From assembly GCA_050290265.1 (NCBI GenBank), contig JBNKHI010000004.1:1-64000 (forward strand): a stretch of DNA of 64,000 nt, in the 5' to 3' direction. The notes under the pieces are model-generated. The model was not told the DNA's origin. It did no database searches and was given only the letters and a program-made list of their open reading frames with translations. The DNA is from JBNKFV01 sp050290265. Its GTDB lineage: Bacteria; Pseudomonadota; Gammaproteobacteria; Pseudomonadales; Cellvibrionaceae. Below are positions 24,632 through 33,500 of the stretch, piece by piece; position 1 is the first letter of the stretch, and each line of letters opens with the position of its first letter. Made by a program: the position numbers and the translations under genes.

Positions 24632-25105
24632 AATTGTATTGTCCCTTTAGGCGCAGTCGCTATGCTGCAAGCCCAGCAGGTGTTGGATATCATAGTGAAC
24701 CCGGCGTGTGCCGCCAAAATAGGACTGGTGAGTCTGGATTTGCATCGTTGGCGCAGCGCACAGATACACTTTGCCAATGCGCAAGAGCCGGAGCAAAAAA
24801 CCGGCTTCGCATTACTGGAATGCTGTGACCTGGTTTCTGCAGATGTTGTGGTTGATGTTCGTGCGCCGGAAGAACAAATAGGTTCCCCTTTGCAGGACTT
24901 AATACCTTCGGTCATCGCTCCCATGGTTGTTTCGGTGTCTACTCTTGAAGCACATTTAAACCAACATCGGCATACCCATAAGAGCGCTGTAGGGCGCGTA
25001 GTATTTTTTTGTCAGTCGGGAAAGCGTGCCTTTCGGGCGCTGATGTCGCTTCAGGGCGAGCCGGCGTTAGCGGGGCGATCCCTTGCGGTTGGCAGCGAGA
25101 CCTAG
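24632..25105 (+). pseudogene. truncated HesA/MoeB/ThiF C-terminus fused to a rhodanese-like domain
   Basis: The frame opens after a stop at 24629 with VPLGAVAMLQAQQVLDIIV (24641 on), which matches the last helix of the adenylating HesA/MoeB/ThiF fold (GVIGxLQAxExxK pattern). It continues into a rhodanese-like domain with VVVDVRAPEEQIG and the active-site loop FCQSGKRAFRA. The nucleotide-binding and catalytic two-thirds of the E1-like enzyme are absent. The upstream 220 bases show no clean frame, though short Cys-containing pieces such as HAPC might be decayed coding sequence. A short expressed ORF from ATG 24662 is possible. I read this as a 5'-deleted MoeB-rhodanese (MOCS3-like) gene. Confidence 0.55.
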
Positions 25106-25157
25106 TGTCGGGGAACTCGCACAGCGCTGGTTATTGATCGCCATTTTGTTGTTTCAA

Positions 25158-27008
25158 TTATCGATAACCTGCAGCCTGAAGTTCAAATAGATGTTGATAA
25201 CGTCCTTTTAGTTTTAGCAGCTGTTCGTGGGTACCATCTTCAATAATGCGCCCCTGGTCGATGACCACAATGTGGCTGGCTTTGCGCACAGTAGAAAACC
25301 GGTGTGAAATAAGGATGGCAATTTTATCGGCGGAATGTTCCTGGAAATGTTCAAAAATTGTCGCTTCTGCCTGCGCGTCCATTGCCGCAGTGGGCTCATC
25401 CAAAACCAAGATGTCGGCTTTCTCTCGCATAAAGGCGCGCGCCAGTGCAATTTTTTGCCATTGGCCTCCGGATAATTCCTGGCCATCGTTAAACCAGCGC
25501 CCCAGTTGGGTATTGTAATTCAGGGGCATGTTATCGATAAACTGGTCAGCCATGCCGCGCTTGGCTGCACTTTGCCAGCGTTGGCTATTGGTAAATTCTG
25601 CAACGTCACCTGCGCCAATATTTTCGCCAACCAGTAATTGGTAGCGAACGAAGTCTTGAAAAATAACCCCAATGCGTTGATGCAGCGTGGCCGGGTCCCA
25701 GTCTTCCAGGTTTGCCCCATCCAGCATAATGCGGCCGCTACTGGGTTGGTAAAGTCGGGTCAGTAACTTGATTAACGTGGTTTTACCAGAACCATTTTCA
25801 CCCACTAACGCTAGGCTTTGACCTGGCCTGATATGAAGGTTGACGTCATGCAGAGCCGGTACCTCTTTGCCCGGGTAATGAAAGGTAACATGTTCAAAGC
25901 GTATCCCGTCTCCCGGTGTGGGACCTTCCTGCAAGTTGCCGTGAACTTCAGTAATGGGTTGCTCTAAATACTCATAAAGCGTCGACAGATATAAGTTGTC
26001 TTCATACATCCCGCTGATGGCAGACAAACTGCTGCTGATGGCTGTTTGACCTTGTTTAAATACCAGCAGGTACATGGTCATTTCGCCTAGTGTTATTTTG
26101 CCGTAAACCGTATCCACAATGATCCAACCGTAAGCGCCATAAAATGCCAGAGTACCAAGCAAGCCCAATGCAAAACCCCACCAGTCACGTCGCAGGGTTA
26201 GGTTTTTGTCTGCGTCATATAACGTGCGAAAAATATTTTTGTAACGCTGCAGAAAGAGAGGGTTCAACTGAAATAGTTTTACTTCTTTTATTGTATCTTC
26301 CCGCGCGAGCAGTGTTTCCAAGTACATTTGCATTCGCCGTTCTGGAGAGCGCCAGCGGAACAGGCGAAAAGCATCGCCGGAAAATTTTGCTTCCGCAATA
26401 AACACCGGGATCGCGCCAATAACCAGAATGGCCAGAACCCAGCCGCTAAACTGCAGTAGTAACAAGGCATAGCTAACAAGGGCAATGGCGTTTTCGAGCA
26501 GGCCAAATGTTTTGTTGACCAAGCTTAAAGGGCGGGCTGATGCTTCTCGCCTTGCTCGAGTCAGCTTGTCGTAAAATTCACTGTCTTCGAATTGAGTGAG
26601 CGAGAGAAGCTCGGCTTTTTCCAGAATCATTTCATTGACCCGTTGCCCTAGTAAGGCTCGCAGCAGTGATTGACAGGCGGAAATGACCCTGCGCCCGCCG
26701 TTCATGCCGGTAATCACCAAGGCTTCCAGAGCTACAAATTGCAACACTCTCCAGAGGTTAACGGTGTCGCCAGTTTTGGCTTGTGCAATCGCAGCGAGTA
26801 CCGCATCAATAATCAATTGCCCTAAATATGCCGCCACAGCTGGCAAGGCGCCGGCCATTAAAGTGGCCAAGGCAAATATGAGAGTTAATGGTTTTGATGT
26901 TTGCCAGACCAAACCAAGGGCGCGTTTACTATAGGTAAATACGCCGAAAAACTGATTGAGCTGCAGCGTTGAGCCTTTGGCCTCCGGCGTTTTATGAGGA
27001 TGGTTCAA
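25158..27008 (-). CDS. ABC transporter, fused permease and ATPase
   Basis: A 616-residue half-transporter: an N-terminal membrane domain with about six helices (residues 45-330) and an ATPase domain (about 375-616) with Walker A GENGSGKTT, signature LSGGQWQKIALARA and Walker B ILVLDEPTAAMD followed by the ISHRFSTVRKA His switch. It probably exports a lipid, peptide or drug-like compound as a homodimer or with a partner. The substrate is not predictable. The first 40 residues are polar. A decayed copy of its 5' end lies at 29769-29918, so a second, similar gene once existed. M48 and DUF898 genes lie upstream on the same strand. Confidence 0.9.
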   Translation of the reverse strand: MNHPHKTPEAKGSTLQLNQFFGVFTYSKRALGLVWQTSKPLTLIFALATLMAGALPAVAAYLGQLIIDAVLAAIAQAKTGDTVNLWRVLQFVALEALVITGMNGGRRVISACQSLLRALLGQRVNEMILEKAELLSLTQFEDSEFYDKLTRARREASARPLSLVNKTFGLLENAIALVSYALLLLQFSGWVLAILVIGAIPVFIAEAKFSGDAFRLFRWRSPERRMQMYLETLLAREDTIKEVKLFQLNPLFLQRYKNIFRTLYDADKNLTLRRDWWGFALGLLGTLAFYGAYGWIIVDTVYGKITLGEMTMYLLVFKQGQTAISSSLSAISGMYEDNLYLSTLYEYLEQPITEVHGNLQEGPTPGDGIRFEHVTFHYPGKEVPALHDVNLHIRPGQSLALVGENGSGKTTLIKLLTRLYQPSSGRIMLDGANLEDWDPATLHQRIGVIFQDFVRYQLLVGENIGAGDVAEFTNSQRWQSAAKRGMADQFIDNMPLNYNTQLGRWFNDGQELSGGQWQKIALARAFMREKADILVLDEPTAAMDAQAEATIFEHFQEHSADKIAILISHRFSTVRKASHIVVIDQGRIIEDGTHEQLLKLKGRYQHLFELQAAGYR

Positions 27009-27296
27009 AAGCGCTCCTGTAGACTAAATGATTGTTGTTTGTTGGCACACTTTACTTGGTTGAAAGCATCGTTATTTATAAGAACGATGCAGGTGTCTCA
27101 GGAAAAGGGAGTCACCGTTCATTGTCGTTCAGATGGTTTGGGTCTATGCCAACTAACTTATGCTGATAGAGGAAATATGAAAAGCAGATTTTGTCGGCAC
27201 CACCGCTATCGATGTATTAACCACGGCTCGACCGGCATCCGGATGTCTGAGACGTTTCCTTTTGGAACTTCACTAGGCCTCGTCAACTCTTGGAGA
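27009..27296. other. gap between the ABC transporter gene and the M48 gene
   Basis: About 290 bases. The first 30 bases (to about 27040) are part of a segment repeated at 29769-29918. No promoter or gene is convincing. A 105-residue plus-strand frame (26994-27311) overlaps both genes and has no coding features. Confidence 0.45.
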
Positions 27297-28424
27297 CTAA
27301 TGTTTCTCTGAAAAAAGTTTACCTCGCTGGCGGGCTGCTTTGATTCGTTCTTTCACCATTGGGTGGGTGCTTAAATATCGCATCCACTGAGAAGTATCTT
27401 CAGTGGTTTCCGCATGTTCTCTCGTATTTTCTTCTGCCGGGAATTCAGCTTTTGACGACTCTATGAGTGGCGCCTCGCCAACCAGAGCTTCCATCGCCTC
27501 TGCAAATACGGCCGGGGAAATATCTAGCGTTTCCAGTTTGTCGAAAGAATACGCATCTGCTTGTGCTTCCATTTCACGGGAAAAGGCATTTTGCAGTAGT
27601 GAGCTACTTGCCCCCAACACCATTTCGCCTGCACCTTGGATATCGCCGAAAAACACTGCAAACAAAATGGAGGTGGAGAGGGATTGTGCGACCAGTTTTA
27701 ACGAATGACGGTGCTCGACGTGACCTATTTCGTGCAATAGTACTGACAACATCGCTTGGGGATGCTGGCCCAAGAGTTTAACAAGGTCGTCAGTGATAAC
27801 CACCGAGCCATTCGGCAGTGCCAAGGCATTCGCGCCTATTTGTTCAGAGGCGCGAAAATGAAGCGCAAATTTTTCAGTGGGCAATTGCAATTCTGTTAAC
27901 GCCCCTTGCCACAGGTTTCTGACCCGGGCTATTTCAGCGGCGGACAATGCTGTTTTATCTAATGACAGTCGATCCAGCATATAAAGTGTTTCTTCACCCA
28001 TGCGGTCAGGTATAGCCTGAGGAATAAATTCCACCGTTTGGTTCACTGCTGCCGGGATTCCCTTTGTCACAATCCACCAAAACACTAATGGTGTCATGAC
28101 CAGTGCAATAAGCACCGATAACGGGTTCGTTTCCAGAAGGGCAAGGAGCTTCTGTTTTTGTGCGCCAGATCGACGCCATCGAAATTCGACGTCCCCAGGT
28201 GAAAAAATAGCTCCGTCTGCAAACAGAATATCGATGCCGAGGCCCGGGATAGTGGGTCCGAACTGGTATGTGTTTTTCTCGCACTGGCGATTTAGCACCG
28301 AATTATTTTCCACATACACGTAAACAGTGTCGTTTTGTGCTACTCCTGCCTGTGCAATATGGGTCTGTGCTTCGCCAGGCAGGTGCAGCTTGCCGGTTAC
28401 CAGTTCGATATCATCCATAACCAA
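27297..28424 (-). CDS. M48 family metallopeptidase
   Basis: A 375-residue membrane-associated zinc protease. The motif HEIGH (His231 to His235) sits in LLHEIGHVEHRH, and the third ligand Glu is in the SREMEAQADAYSF segment. The N-terminal 90 residues form a DUF7092-type domain before a single membrane helix (about 102-120). Mature length and pattern resemble the M48 proteases paired with DUF898 (YjgN) membrane proteins. The DUF898 gene is seven bases away on the same strand. Such M48 enzymes take part in envelope quality control or Oma1-like stress responses; its substrate is not known. Confidence 0.87.
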   Translation of the reverse strand: MVMDDIELVTGKLHLPGEAQTHIAQAGVAQNDTVYVYVENNSVLNRQCEKNTYQFGPTIPGLGIDILFADGAIFSPGDVEFRWRRSGAQKQKLLALLETNPLSVLIALVMTPLVFWWIVTKGIPAAVNQTVEFIPQAIPDRMGEETLYMLDRLSLDKTALSAAEIARVRNLWQGALTELQLPTEKFALHFRASEQIGANALALPNGSVVITDDLVKLLGQHPQAMLSVLLHEIGHVEHRHSLKLVAQSLSTSILFAVFFGDIQGAGEMVLGASSSLLQNAFSREMEAQADAYSFDKLETLDISPAVFAEAMEALVGEAPLIESSKAEFPAEENTREHAETTEDTSQWMRYLSTHPMVKERIKAARQRGKLFSEKH

Positions 28425-28431
28425 AACAGCC

Positions 28432-29505
28432 CTATGTCAGGGATAAATCTACATCGAAAAAGTTAGCCGCCTCTTCTCCAAAAGCGCTGGTATCCTGGCC
28501 GGCTGAGTCGATAATGGAGGCTGCTTTTGGATGAATATTCACACTGGTTATTCTAGCCAGATAGGCTGTGTGACGCACTTTAGTAATCGGAAAACCAAAT
28601 CCGAGTGTACCTAGCAAAATAAGGGTGTTCGAGAGTGTTAACCACATGTAGGAAAGCGGGTGCATTGTGGATTTGAATGTCGCCACTTCATTTATTTCTG
28701 CAACACTGAACAAGTGATTACGAATAATCGATTTATACACGGCAACGACGAGCGACAAGCCCATCCAATAAAGCAGCATAAGTAAGGCAAAGCCGGCTAT
28801 CATGGTGGCTGTCGTAACGCCTTGATTTTCTGGATGTATCAGTCCACTCAAAGCAATACCAAATACGCCAAGTATGGCAACCAGCCCTATAATAAAGACG
28901 ACTCCTGTGCCCAGCGCTGCCAGGGACGCGAGGTAATACTGACTGTTACGGTTTTTCACCTGTAGCGGGCGACCGCCATATGCCACGTTGTTAAACAGAT
29001 AGGTGTCAATTCGTCGTAACACCCAAGGCAGCGCGAGATAGAGGGTGAATATACTAAGAATTGGCAGCAAGATGAAATTTAAAAATGCATTGCCATAACG
29101 TCCGTTAAAAGAAAAGCGAACATTGCGGTAACTAGTCATACGCATCGTGAATCTTAAATTCTGTATGATCAGCCATGGGGCCATAAAGACAAATAAAATA
29201 GCGAAGGCAATCCCTGCTAATGGGGTGGTAGTTGATAGTATTGAAAAGAGAACAAATACCAAAAAAGCAATGATGCGACCCTTTAGGATCTGTAGCGGAG
29301 TTGCGAGATAACGAAAGCTGTGGCCGTCTATTTTGGTATGGCCGTAAAAATACTGGTTGGTTCTTACCTTAGCCCAGGCACTGTATATCCCCAGTGTGAC
29401 GATACTCAGTAGCAGGTTAACAATCCAAATTCCAAAGTATTCTCCGATTTTTCCGGAAAACTCAACAGGGCGGGTGACGGGGGTTGTATGTTGTGAAAGC
29501 TCCAT
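28432..29505 (-). CDS. DUF898 (YjgN-type) polytopic membrane protein
   Basis: A 357-residue inner-membrane protein of the DUF898/YjgN family. Typical segments are FSGKIGEYFGIWIVNLLL, LGIYSAWAKVRTNQYFYGHT and YRNVRFSFNGRYG, in the order of the family, with about eight hydrophobic helices. The start is ATG 29505, five bases after aagga. The frame extends five codons upstream to a TTG, which lacks that support. It is followed seven bases later by the M48 protease gene, a pairing seen in other bacteria. The molecular function of DUF898 is unknown. Confidence 0.87.
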   Translation of the reverse strand: MELSQHTTPVTRPVEFSGKIGEYFGIWIVNLLLSIVTLGIYSAWAKVRTNQYFYGHTKIDGHSFRYLATPLQILKGRIIAFLVFVLFSILSTTTPLAGIAFAILFVFMAPWLIIQNLRFTMRMTSYRNVRFSFNGRYGNAFLNFILLPILSIFTLYLALPWVLRRIDTYLFNNVAYGGRPLQVKNRNSQYYLASLAALGTGVVFIIGLVAILGVFGIALSGLIHPENQGVTTATMIAGFALLMLLYWMGLSLVVAVYKSIIRNHLFSVAEINEVATFKSTMHPLSYMWLTLSNTLILLGTLGFGFPITKVRHTAYLARITSVNIHPKAASIIDSAGQDTSAFGEEAANFFDVDLSLT

Positions 29506-30085
29506 GACATTCCTTATCAAATGTAATGCGAATAGCCTTATTGAAAGGCTTCTACGAGGTGTTCAGTGACAGAAACCTGGTGGCTTGCTCCATCAATTCC
29601 AGCAATGCGTGCAGGCATCCCCCCGATAATAAACTGATTGGCAACATAAATAAAAGCCGAAAATTCTCATCTCCGAGTGGTAGATAAAAAGGCGCTTTCC
29701 GTAACGTCTGTGAGAAAAGTATTACAAAATGCTTGTCATTCACATGGTTAAGAACAGTAGGGTGGTGAATGTTGATGTTTGCCCGGCCAAGCCAAGGGCG
29801 CGTTTACTGTAGGTAAATATGTCGAAAAACTGCTTGAATTGCCGTCTTGAGCCTTTGGCCTCCGGCGTTTTATTAAGGGGCTCGAAAGTGATCCTGTGGG
29901 CTAGGTGATTGTTGTTCCTGGATAAAAACTGGCATAATGTGCCGCCTTCTAATTCGCTAGCAGATGATAAGTGTAAGCGCGGTCTCTGTCGATTTGGACA
30001 TATTCCTGTATTTACTGAGCAACTATTATATTAGGCCCGCCACTCGGCACTACTTTCTAATGATTCAACGTTGAGAGACGATTTC
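29506..30085. other. intergenic region holding an ABC gene remnant, before serC
   Basis: About 580 bases. Bases 29769-29918 are a decayed copy of the 5' end of the ABC transporter gene (see its entry). The 29552-29743 minus-strand frame could be a small protein or a decayed ABC C-terminus (GGCLHALLEL recalls GTHEQLLKL), but this is too weak to call. The last 100 bases hold ttatatt-type AT-rich sequence that probably includes the serC promoter. Confidence 0.5.
29769..29918 (-). pseudogene. 5' fragment of a second ABC transporter gene (remnant)
   Basis: About 150 bases are similar to 26891-27040, the start of the ABC gene and its upstream leader; I count roughly four identical bases in five. 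Reading the minus strand gives NKTPEAKGS then QFFDIFTYSKRALGL, nearly the N-terminus of the intact gene (HKTPEAKGS, QFFGVFTYSKRALGL), but without a start ATG in place. The rest of the gene is missing toward 29755. So a paralogous ABC gene was present and was deleted. The DUF898 and M48 genes lie between the remnant and the intact copy. Confidence 0.75.
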
Positions 30086-31210
30086 ATGGCAACAAAACCC
30101 AGCACTAAACCGTTAAACCCCAATTTTTCTTCTGGTCCTTGCAGTAAGCGCCCAGGCTATAACATTAACGATTTGAACCTCGAAACCCTTGGTCGTTCGC
30201 ATCGTTCTGCGCTCGGTAAAGTTGAGCTGGGTAAAGCCTGTTCAAAAACAGCTGAATTACTGGGCTTGCCGGATGGCTATCGTGTCGGAGTTGTTCCTGC
30301 ATCGGATACGGGCGCGGTTGAGATGGCACTTTGGTCGATGTTGGGGCCCAGAGGTGTTGATATCTTTGCCTGGGAATCGTTTGGTAGTGGTTGGGTCACC
30401 GATGTTGTCAAACAGTTGAAGCTTGAAAATGTGCGAGTTTTCGAAGCACCTTACGGTGAGTTACCAGACTTGGCGCAGGCCGATTTTAATAACGATGTGA
30501 TTTTTACCTGGAATGGCACCACCTCTGGGGTCAAAGTCGTTAATGGGGACTGGATTGCTGACGACCGCAGTGGCCTCACTATCTGCGATGCGACTTCTGC
30601 CGTTTTTGCGATGGAAATGCCTTGGGAAAAGTTGGACGTTGTGACCTATTCCTGGCAGAAAGTTCTCGGTGGAGAAGGTGCTCACGGAATGTTGATTTTG
30701 AGTCCGCGTGCCGTTGAACGGCTGGAGTCATACACACCGGCTTGGCCGCTGCCTAAAATATTCCGTATGACCAAGGGCGGAAAGTTAATTGAAGGTATAT
30801 TTAAAGGCGAGACCATTAATACGCCTTCCATGCTGTGCGTAGCGGATTATCTTGATGGTCTAGATTGGGTTGAGCGTATTGGTGGGGTACAGGCAGCTAT
30901 TGCCAAGTCAGAAGCCAACCTGGCGGTCATTAAAGCTTTCGTTGACAGTAATGACTGGATAGAGTTTTTGGCGAAAGAGCCAGAGCAAATTTCCAATACC
31001 AGTGTATGTCTCTGCCTGGACGCGACACCAGAGCAAGTCAAAGCGATGGTGAAAATACTAGATGCTGAAGGTGTGGCTTACGATATTGGGGCCTACCGCG
31101 ACGCGCCTGCAGGCTTGCGGTTATGGGCGGGGGCCACTGTTGAGGCATCTGACCTGGAATTACTTATGCCATGGTTAAGCTGGGCATATGAAGAAGTCAC
31201 TCAAGCTTAA
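30086..31210 (+). CDS. serC: phosphoserine aminotransferase, SerC type of TIGR01365
   Basis: Converts 3-phosphohydroxypyruvate and glutamate to phosphoserine, the second step of serine synthesis; PLP enzyme of 374 residues. The PLP-binding lysine is Lys192 in SWQKVLGGEGAHG. The opening NPNFSSGPCSKRPGY and the absence of the usual gammaproteobacterial MRVYNFSAGPA start mark it as the form found in alphaproteobacteria and archaea rather than the E. coli type. ATG 30086 has gagag upstream; a TTG 15 bases earlier is in frame. serA follows 50 bases later, so the two steps form a unit. Confidence 0.88.
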   Translation: MATKPSTKPLNPNFSSGPCSKRPGYNINDLNLETLGRSHRSALGKVELGKACSKTAELLGLPDGYRVGVVPASDTGAVEMALWSMLGPRGVDIFAWESFGSGWVTDVVKQLKLENVRVFEAPYGELPDLAQADFNNDVIFTWNGTTSGVKVVNGDWIADDRSGLTICDATSAVFAMEMPWEKLDVVTYSWQKVLGGEGAHGMLILSPRAVERLESYTPAWPLPKIFRMTKGGKLIEGIFKGETINTPSMLCVADYLDGLDWVERIGGVQAAIAKSEANLAVIKAFVDSNDWIEFLAKEPEQISNTSVCLCLDATPEQVKAMVKILDAEGVAYDIGAYRDAPAGLRLWAGATVEASDLELLMPWLSWAYEEVTQA

Positions 31211-31260
31211 ATAATTAATAAAATAGCGTACTGAGCATAACAAGAAATAAGGGCAGGATG

Positions 31261-32442
31261 ATGTTTAAGATCAAAACGTACAACCAGATTTCAGTGAAGG
31301 GCCTTGATAGATTTTCACGCGAGACCTATGAGGTTGGCAGTGATATTGGCCATCCTGACGCTTACTTGGTGCGCAGCCACAAAATGCACGTTGAGCCTGT
31401 GCCGGAAACATTAAAAGCTATTGCGCGCGCAGGCGCTGGCGTTAACAACTTGCCTGTTGATGCCTACACTGAAAAAGGGATCGTGGCGTTTAATACACCT
31501 GGGGCAAATGCCAATGCGGTGAAGGAGTTAGTGCTCGCGGCATTGTTATTAGGGGGACGAGATATTGTCGGCGGTATGACTTATGTGCAAACGCTAACCC
31601 ATATTACAGATGCTGCTGAAATGAGCCAGCTGCTTGAAAAAGAAAAGAAGCGCTTTGCCGGTAATGAGTTGCTAGGTAAAACGCTTGGCGTTGTCGGCCT
31701 TGGCGCTATTGGGTCGATGGTTGCCGAAATGGCGTTGGCGATGGGGATGTCTGTCGTTGGTTACGACCCAGCCCTGTCAGTAGAGGCTGCCTGGCGTTTG
31801 CCTAGTCAAGTCGAGCGTATGGAAAACTTACAAGCGTTATTGAGCAAGTCTGATTACATCTCGTTGCATGTTCCAGCGATAGAGGCGACCAAGCATATGA
31901 TCAACCAAGATGCGTTACGTGCGGTCAAGCCTGGAGCTGTCTTGGTGAATTTTGCGCGTGACGCTATTGTTGATCCTGAGGCTATCGTGGCCAGTCTGGA
32001 TGAAAACCAACTGGGCCAGTATATCTGCGATTTCCCTGAGCCCTGCCTACTTGGGCGTAAGGATGTGTTGGCCATGCCGCATATCGGGGCCAGTACCGCA
32101 GAGGCTGAAGAGAATTGCGCTGTTATGGCTGCTAATCAACTGATGGATTATCTGGAAAACGGTAATATCAAAAACTCTGTTAACTTCCCGCAAATTTTTA
32201 TGGAGCGCAACAGCGGTTATCGCATTACTTTCGCCAATGCGAATGTGTCCGGTGTGCTTGGGCATGTCTTGTCGGTTCTTGCCGAAAACGAAGTTAATGT
32301 CATTGATATGGTAAATAAAAGCCGGGGTGAAATAGCCTACAACATTATTGATGTCGCTCAAGAGCCAGCTAGTACTATTATTGAGGCAATTGCAGATGTG
32401 GAGCATGTGGTGAGCGTTAGATTTCTTGGGGCTCGTGCGTAG
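31261..32442 (+). CDS. serA: D-3-phosphoglycerate dehydrogenase
   Basis: First step of serine synthesis: NAD-dependent oxidation of 3-phosphoglycerate. A 393-residue protein with the Rossmann motif GVVGLGAIGSMVAE (about 142-155), the catalytic His in MPHIGASTAEAEENCA and a C-terminal ACT domain (about 320-393) that could bind serine for feedback control. The short form lacks the extra domain of longer types. ATG 31261 is about seven bases from aaggg; the adjacent ATG 31258 is too close to it. It forms a pair with serC, and this pairing fits the alphaproteobacterial-type SerC. Confidence 0.9.
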   Translation: MFKIKTYNQISVKGLDRFSRETYEVGSDIGHPDAYLVRSHKMHVEPVPETLKAIARAGAGVNNLPVDAYTEKGIVAFNTPGANANAVKELVLAALLLGGRDIVGGMTYVQTLTHITDAAEMSQLLEKEKKRFAGNELLGKTLGVVGLGAIGSMVAEMALAMGMSVVGYDPALSVEAAWRLPSQVERMENLQALLSKSDYISLHVPAIEATKHMINQDALRAVKPGAVLVNFARDAIVDPEAIVASLDENQLGQYICDFPEPCLLGRKDVLAMPHIGASTAEAEENCAVMAANQLMDYLENGNIKNSVNFPQIFMERNSGYRITFANANVSGVLGHVLSVLAENEVNVIDMVNKSRGEIAYNIIDVAQEPASTIIEAIADVEHVVSVRFLGARA

Positions 32443-32525
32443 ACGTTGTTCGGGCTGTTGCTTCGCGCTTTGTGTAGGGCAGTATTCCTATTACCCTGGG
32501 TCGTCGATCTTAAGGTTGTGATGTC

Positions 32526-32855
32526 ATGTACAAACTCTGCTTCTATGTTCCGGAGTCTCACCTGGAGCAGACAAAGAGTGCCGTATTCAATGCCGGTGCA
32601 GGCAGGTTAGGTAACTACGATTGTTGTTGCTGGCAATCGCTAGGACAGGGGCAGTTTCGCCCGCTACCGGGCAGTGATCCATTTATTGGTGTCAAAGATG
32701 GGGAGAAGCCCTCCCCACTGGAAACGGTTGCTGAATACAGGGTTGAATTGGTTTGTGAAGACCAGTACATACGTGCAGCCGTTACGGCTTTAATAGATGC
32801 TCATCCTTATGAAGAGCCTGCTTATGATGTTTGGTTACTGGATACGATTGTTTAA
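32526..32855 (+). CDS. NIF3-like/YqfO family small protein
   Basis: A 109-residue stand-alone domain matching the insertion domain of NIF3/YqfO proteins, similar in fold to PII/CutA. The pattern FYVPESHLEQTKSAVFNAGAGRLGNY, then FRPLPGSDPFIG and HPYEEPAYDVWLL is typical. Many gammaproteobacteria carry this short form. Its function is unknown. It overlaps by four bases the stop of a convergent NUDIX gene (32852-32855). Confidence 0.85.
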   Translation: MYKLCFYVPESHLEQTKSAVFNAGAGRLGNYDCCCWQSLGQGQFRPLPGSDPFIGVKDGEKPSPLETVAEYRVELVCEDQYIRAAVTALIDAHPYEEPAYDVWLLDTIV

Positions 32856-33397
32856 GACTTCAGTGGTCGCTTGTTAATCTCCAACTCTCTAAATGGGAAG
32901 TGGTTTTCCTTTTTATCTTCCAGGTAGAGCGCTAATGTTTTTTCAACAACCGGAAAGGCGAGTTCTGTCCACGGTATTTCTTCCGCACTAAATAGTTCCA
33001 CCTCGGTAGATTCAGGGCCGGGTCCAAACGTTAAATCATTCAACTCTGCAAGGTAAAATGCATAGACCTGGTGGATATGTGGCAGGTTGTAAAGATGGTA
33101 TAAGTGGCTTACGGTAATATTTGCCCGAGCTTCTTCCCATGTTTCTCTAATAGCTCCGGCTTGAATCGTTTCACCATTTTCCAGAAAGCCTGCGGGTAAT
33201 GTCCAGTAGCCCTCGCGCGGTGCGATGGCGCGTTTGCACAATAGAATTTTATCGTTGTGCACAGGCAGTGTGCCGGTGATGATTCTAGGGTTTTCATAAT
33301 GTATGTGGCCGCATTCGTCACATACATGGCGTTCCCGGTCGTCATTATCAGGCACTTTAAAACTGATTGTTGAACCGCAGTGACCGCAGTACTTCAT
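32852..33397 (-). CDS. NUDIX hydrolase with N-terminal zinc ribbon
   Basis: A 181-residue protein: a zinc ribbon with CGHC at 4-7 and CDEC at 26-29, then a NUDIX domain. The NUDIX box GFLENGETIQAGAIRETWEEA (about 70-90) has the complete G-x5-E-x7-RE-x2-EE pattern. The layout resembles NudC-like hydrolases but without its longer N-terminus. The substrate, perhaps ADP-ribose or NAD-related, is not determined. The start ATG is at 33397. It converges with the NIF3-like gene. Confidence 0.85.
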   Translation of the reverse strand: MKYCGHCGSTISFKVPDNDDRERHVCDECGHIHYENPRIITGTLPVHNDKILLCKRAIAPREGYWTLPAGFLENGETIQAGAIRETWEEARANITVSHLYHLYNLPHIHQVYAFYLAELNDLTFGPGPESTEVELFSAEEIPWTELAFPVVEKTLALYLEDKKENHFPFRELEINKRPLKS

Positions 33398-33500
33398 AAT
33401 GTGGATTACCCTGTGTTCGTATTATTTGGAGGCTCAAGCTTGGCTCCGCGCTCCGTATTATATACGACGGAAGGTGGGTACGGTTTGTTATGTTGGGGTT

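Noticed and set aside
24520..24924. 134-residue minus-strand frame overlapping the MoeB-rhodanese remnant
   Set aside because: Cys-rich and without a family pattern or ribosome-binding site; the opposite strand has a recognisable domain, so this is a shadow.
26994..27311. 105-residue plus-strand frame between the ABC and M48 genes
   Set aside because: It runs through the ends of both neighbours and its composition looks random.
29552..29743. 63-residue minus-strand frame next to the ABC remnant, possibly the remnant's C-terminus
   Set aside because: The GGCLHALLEL piece recalls the ABC C-terminus but similarity is too weak to call; it could also be a chance frame.
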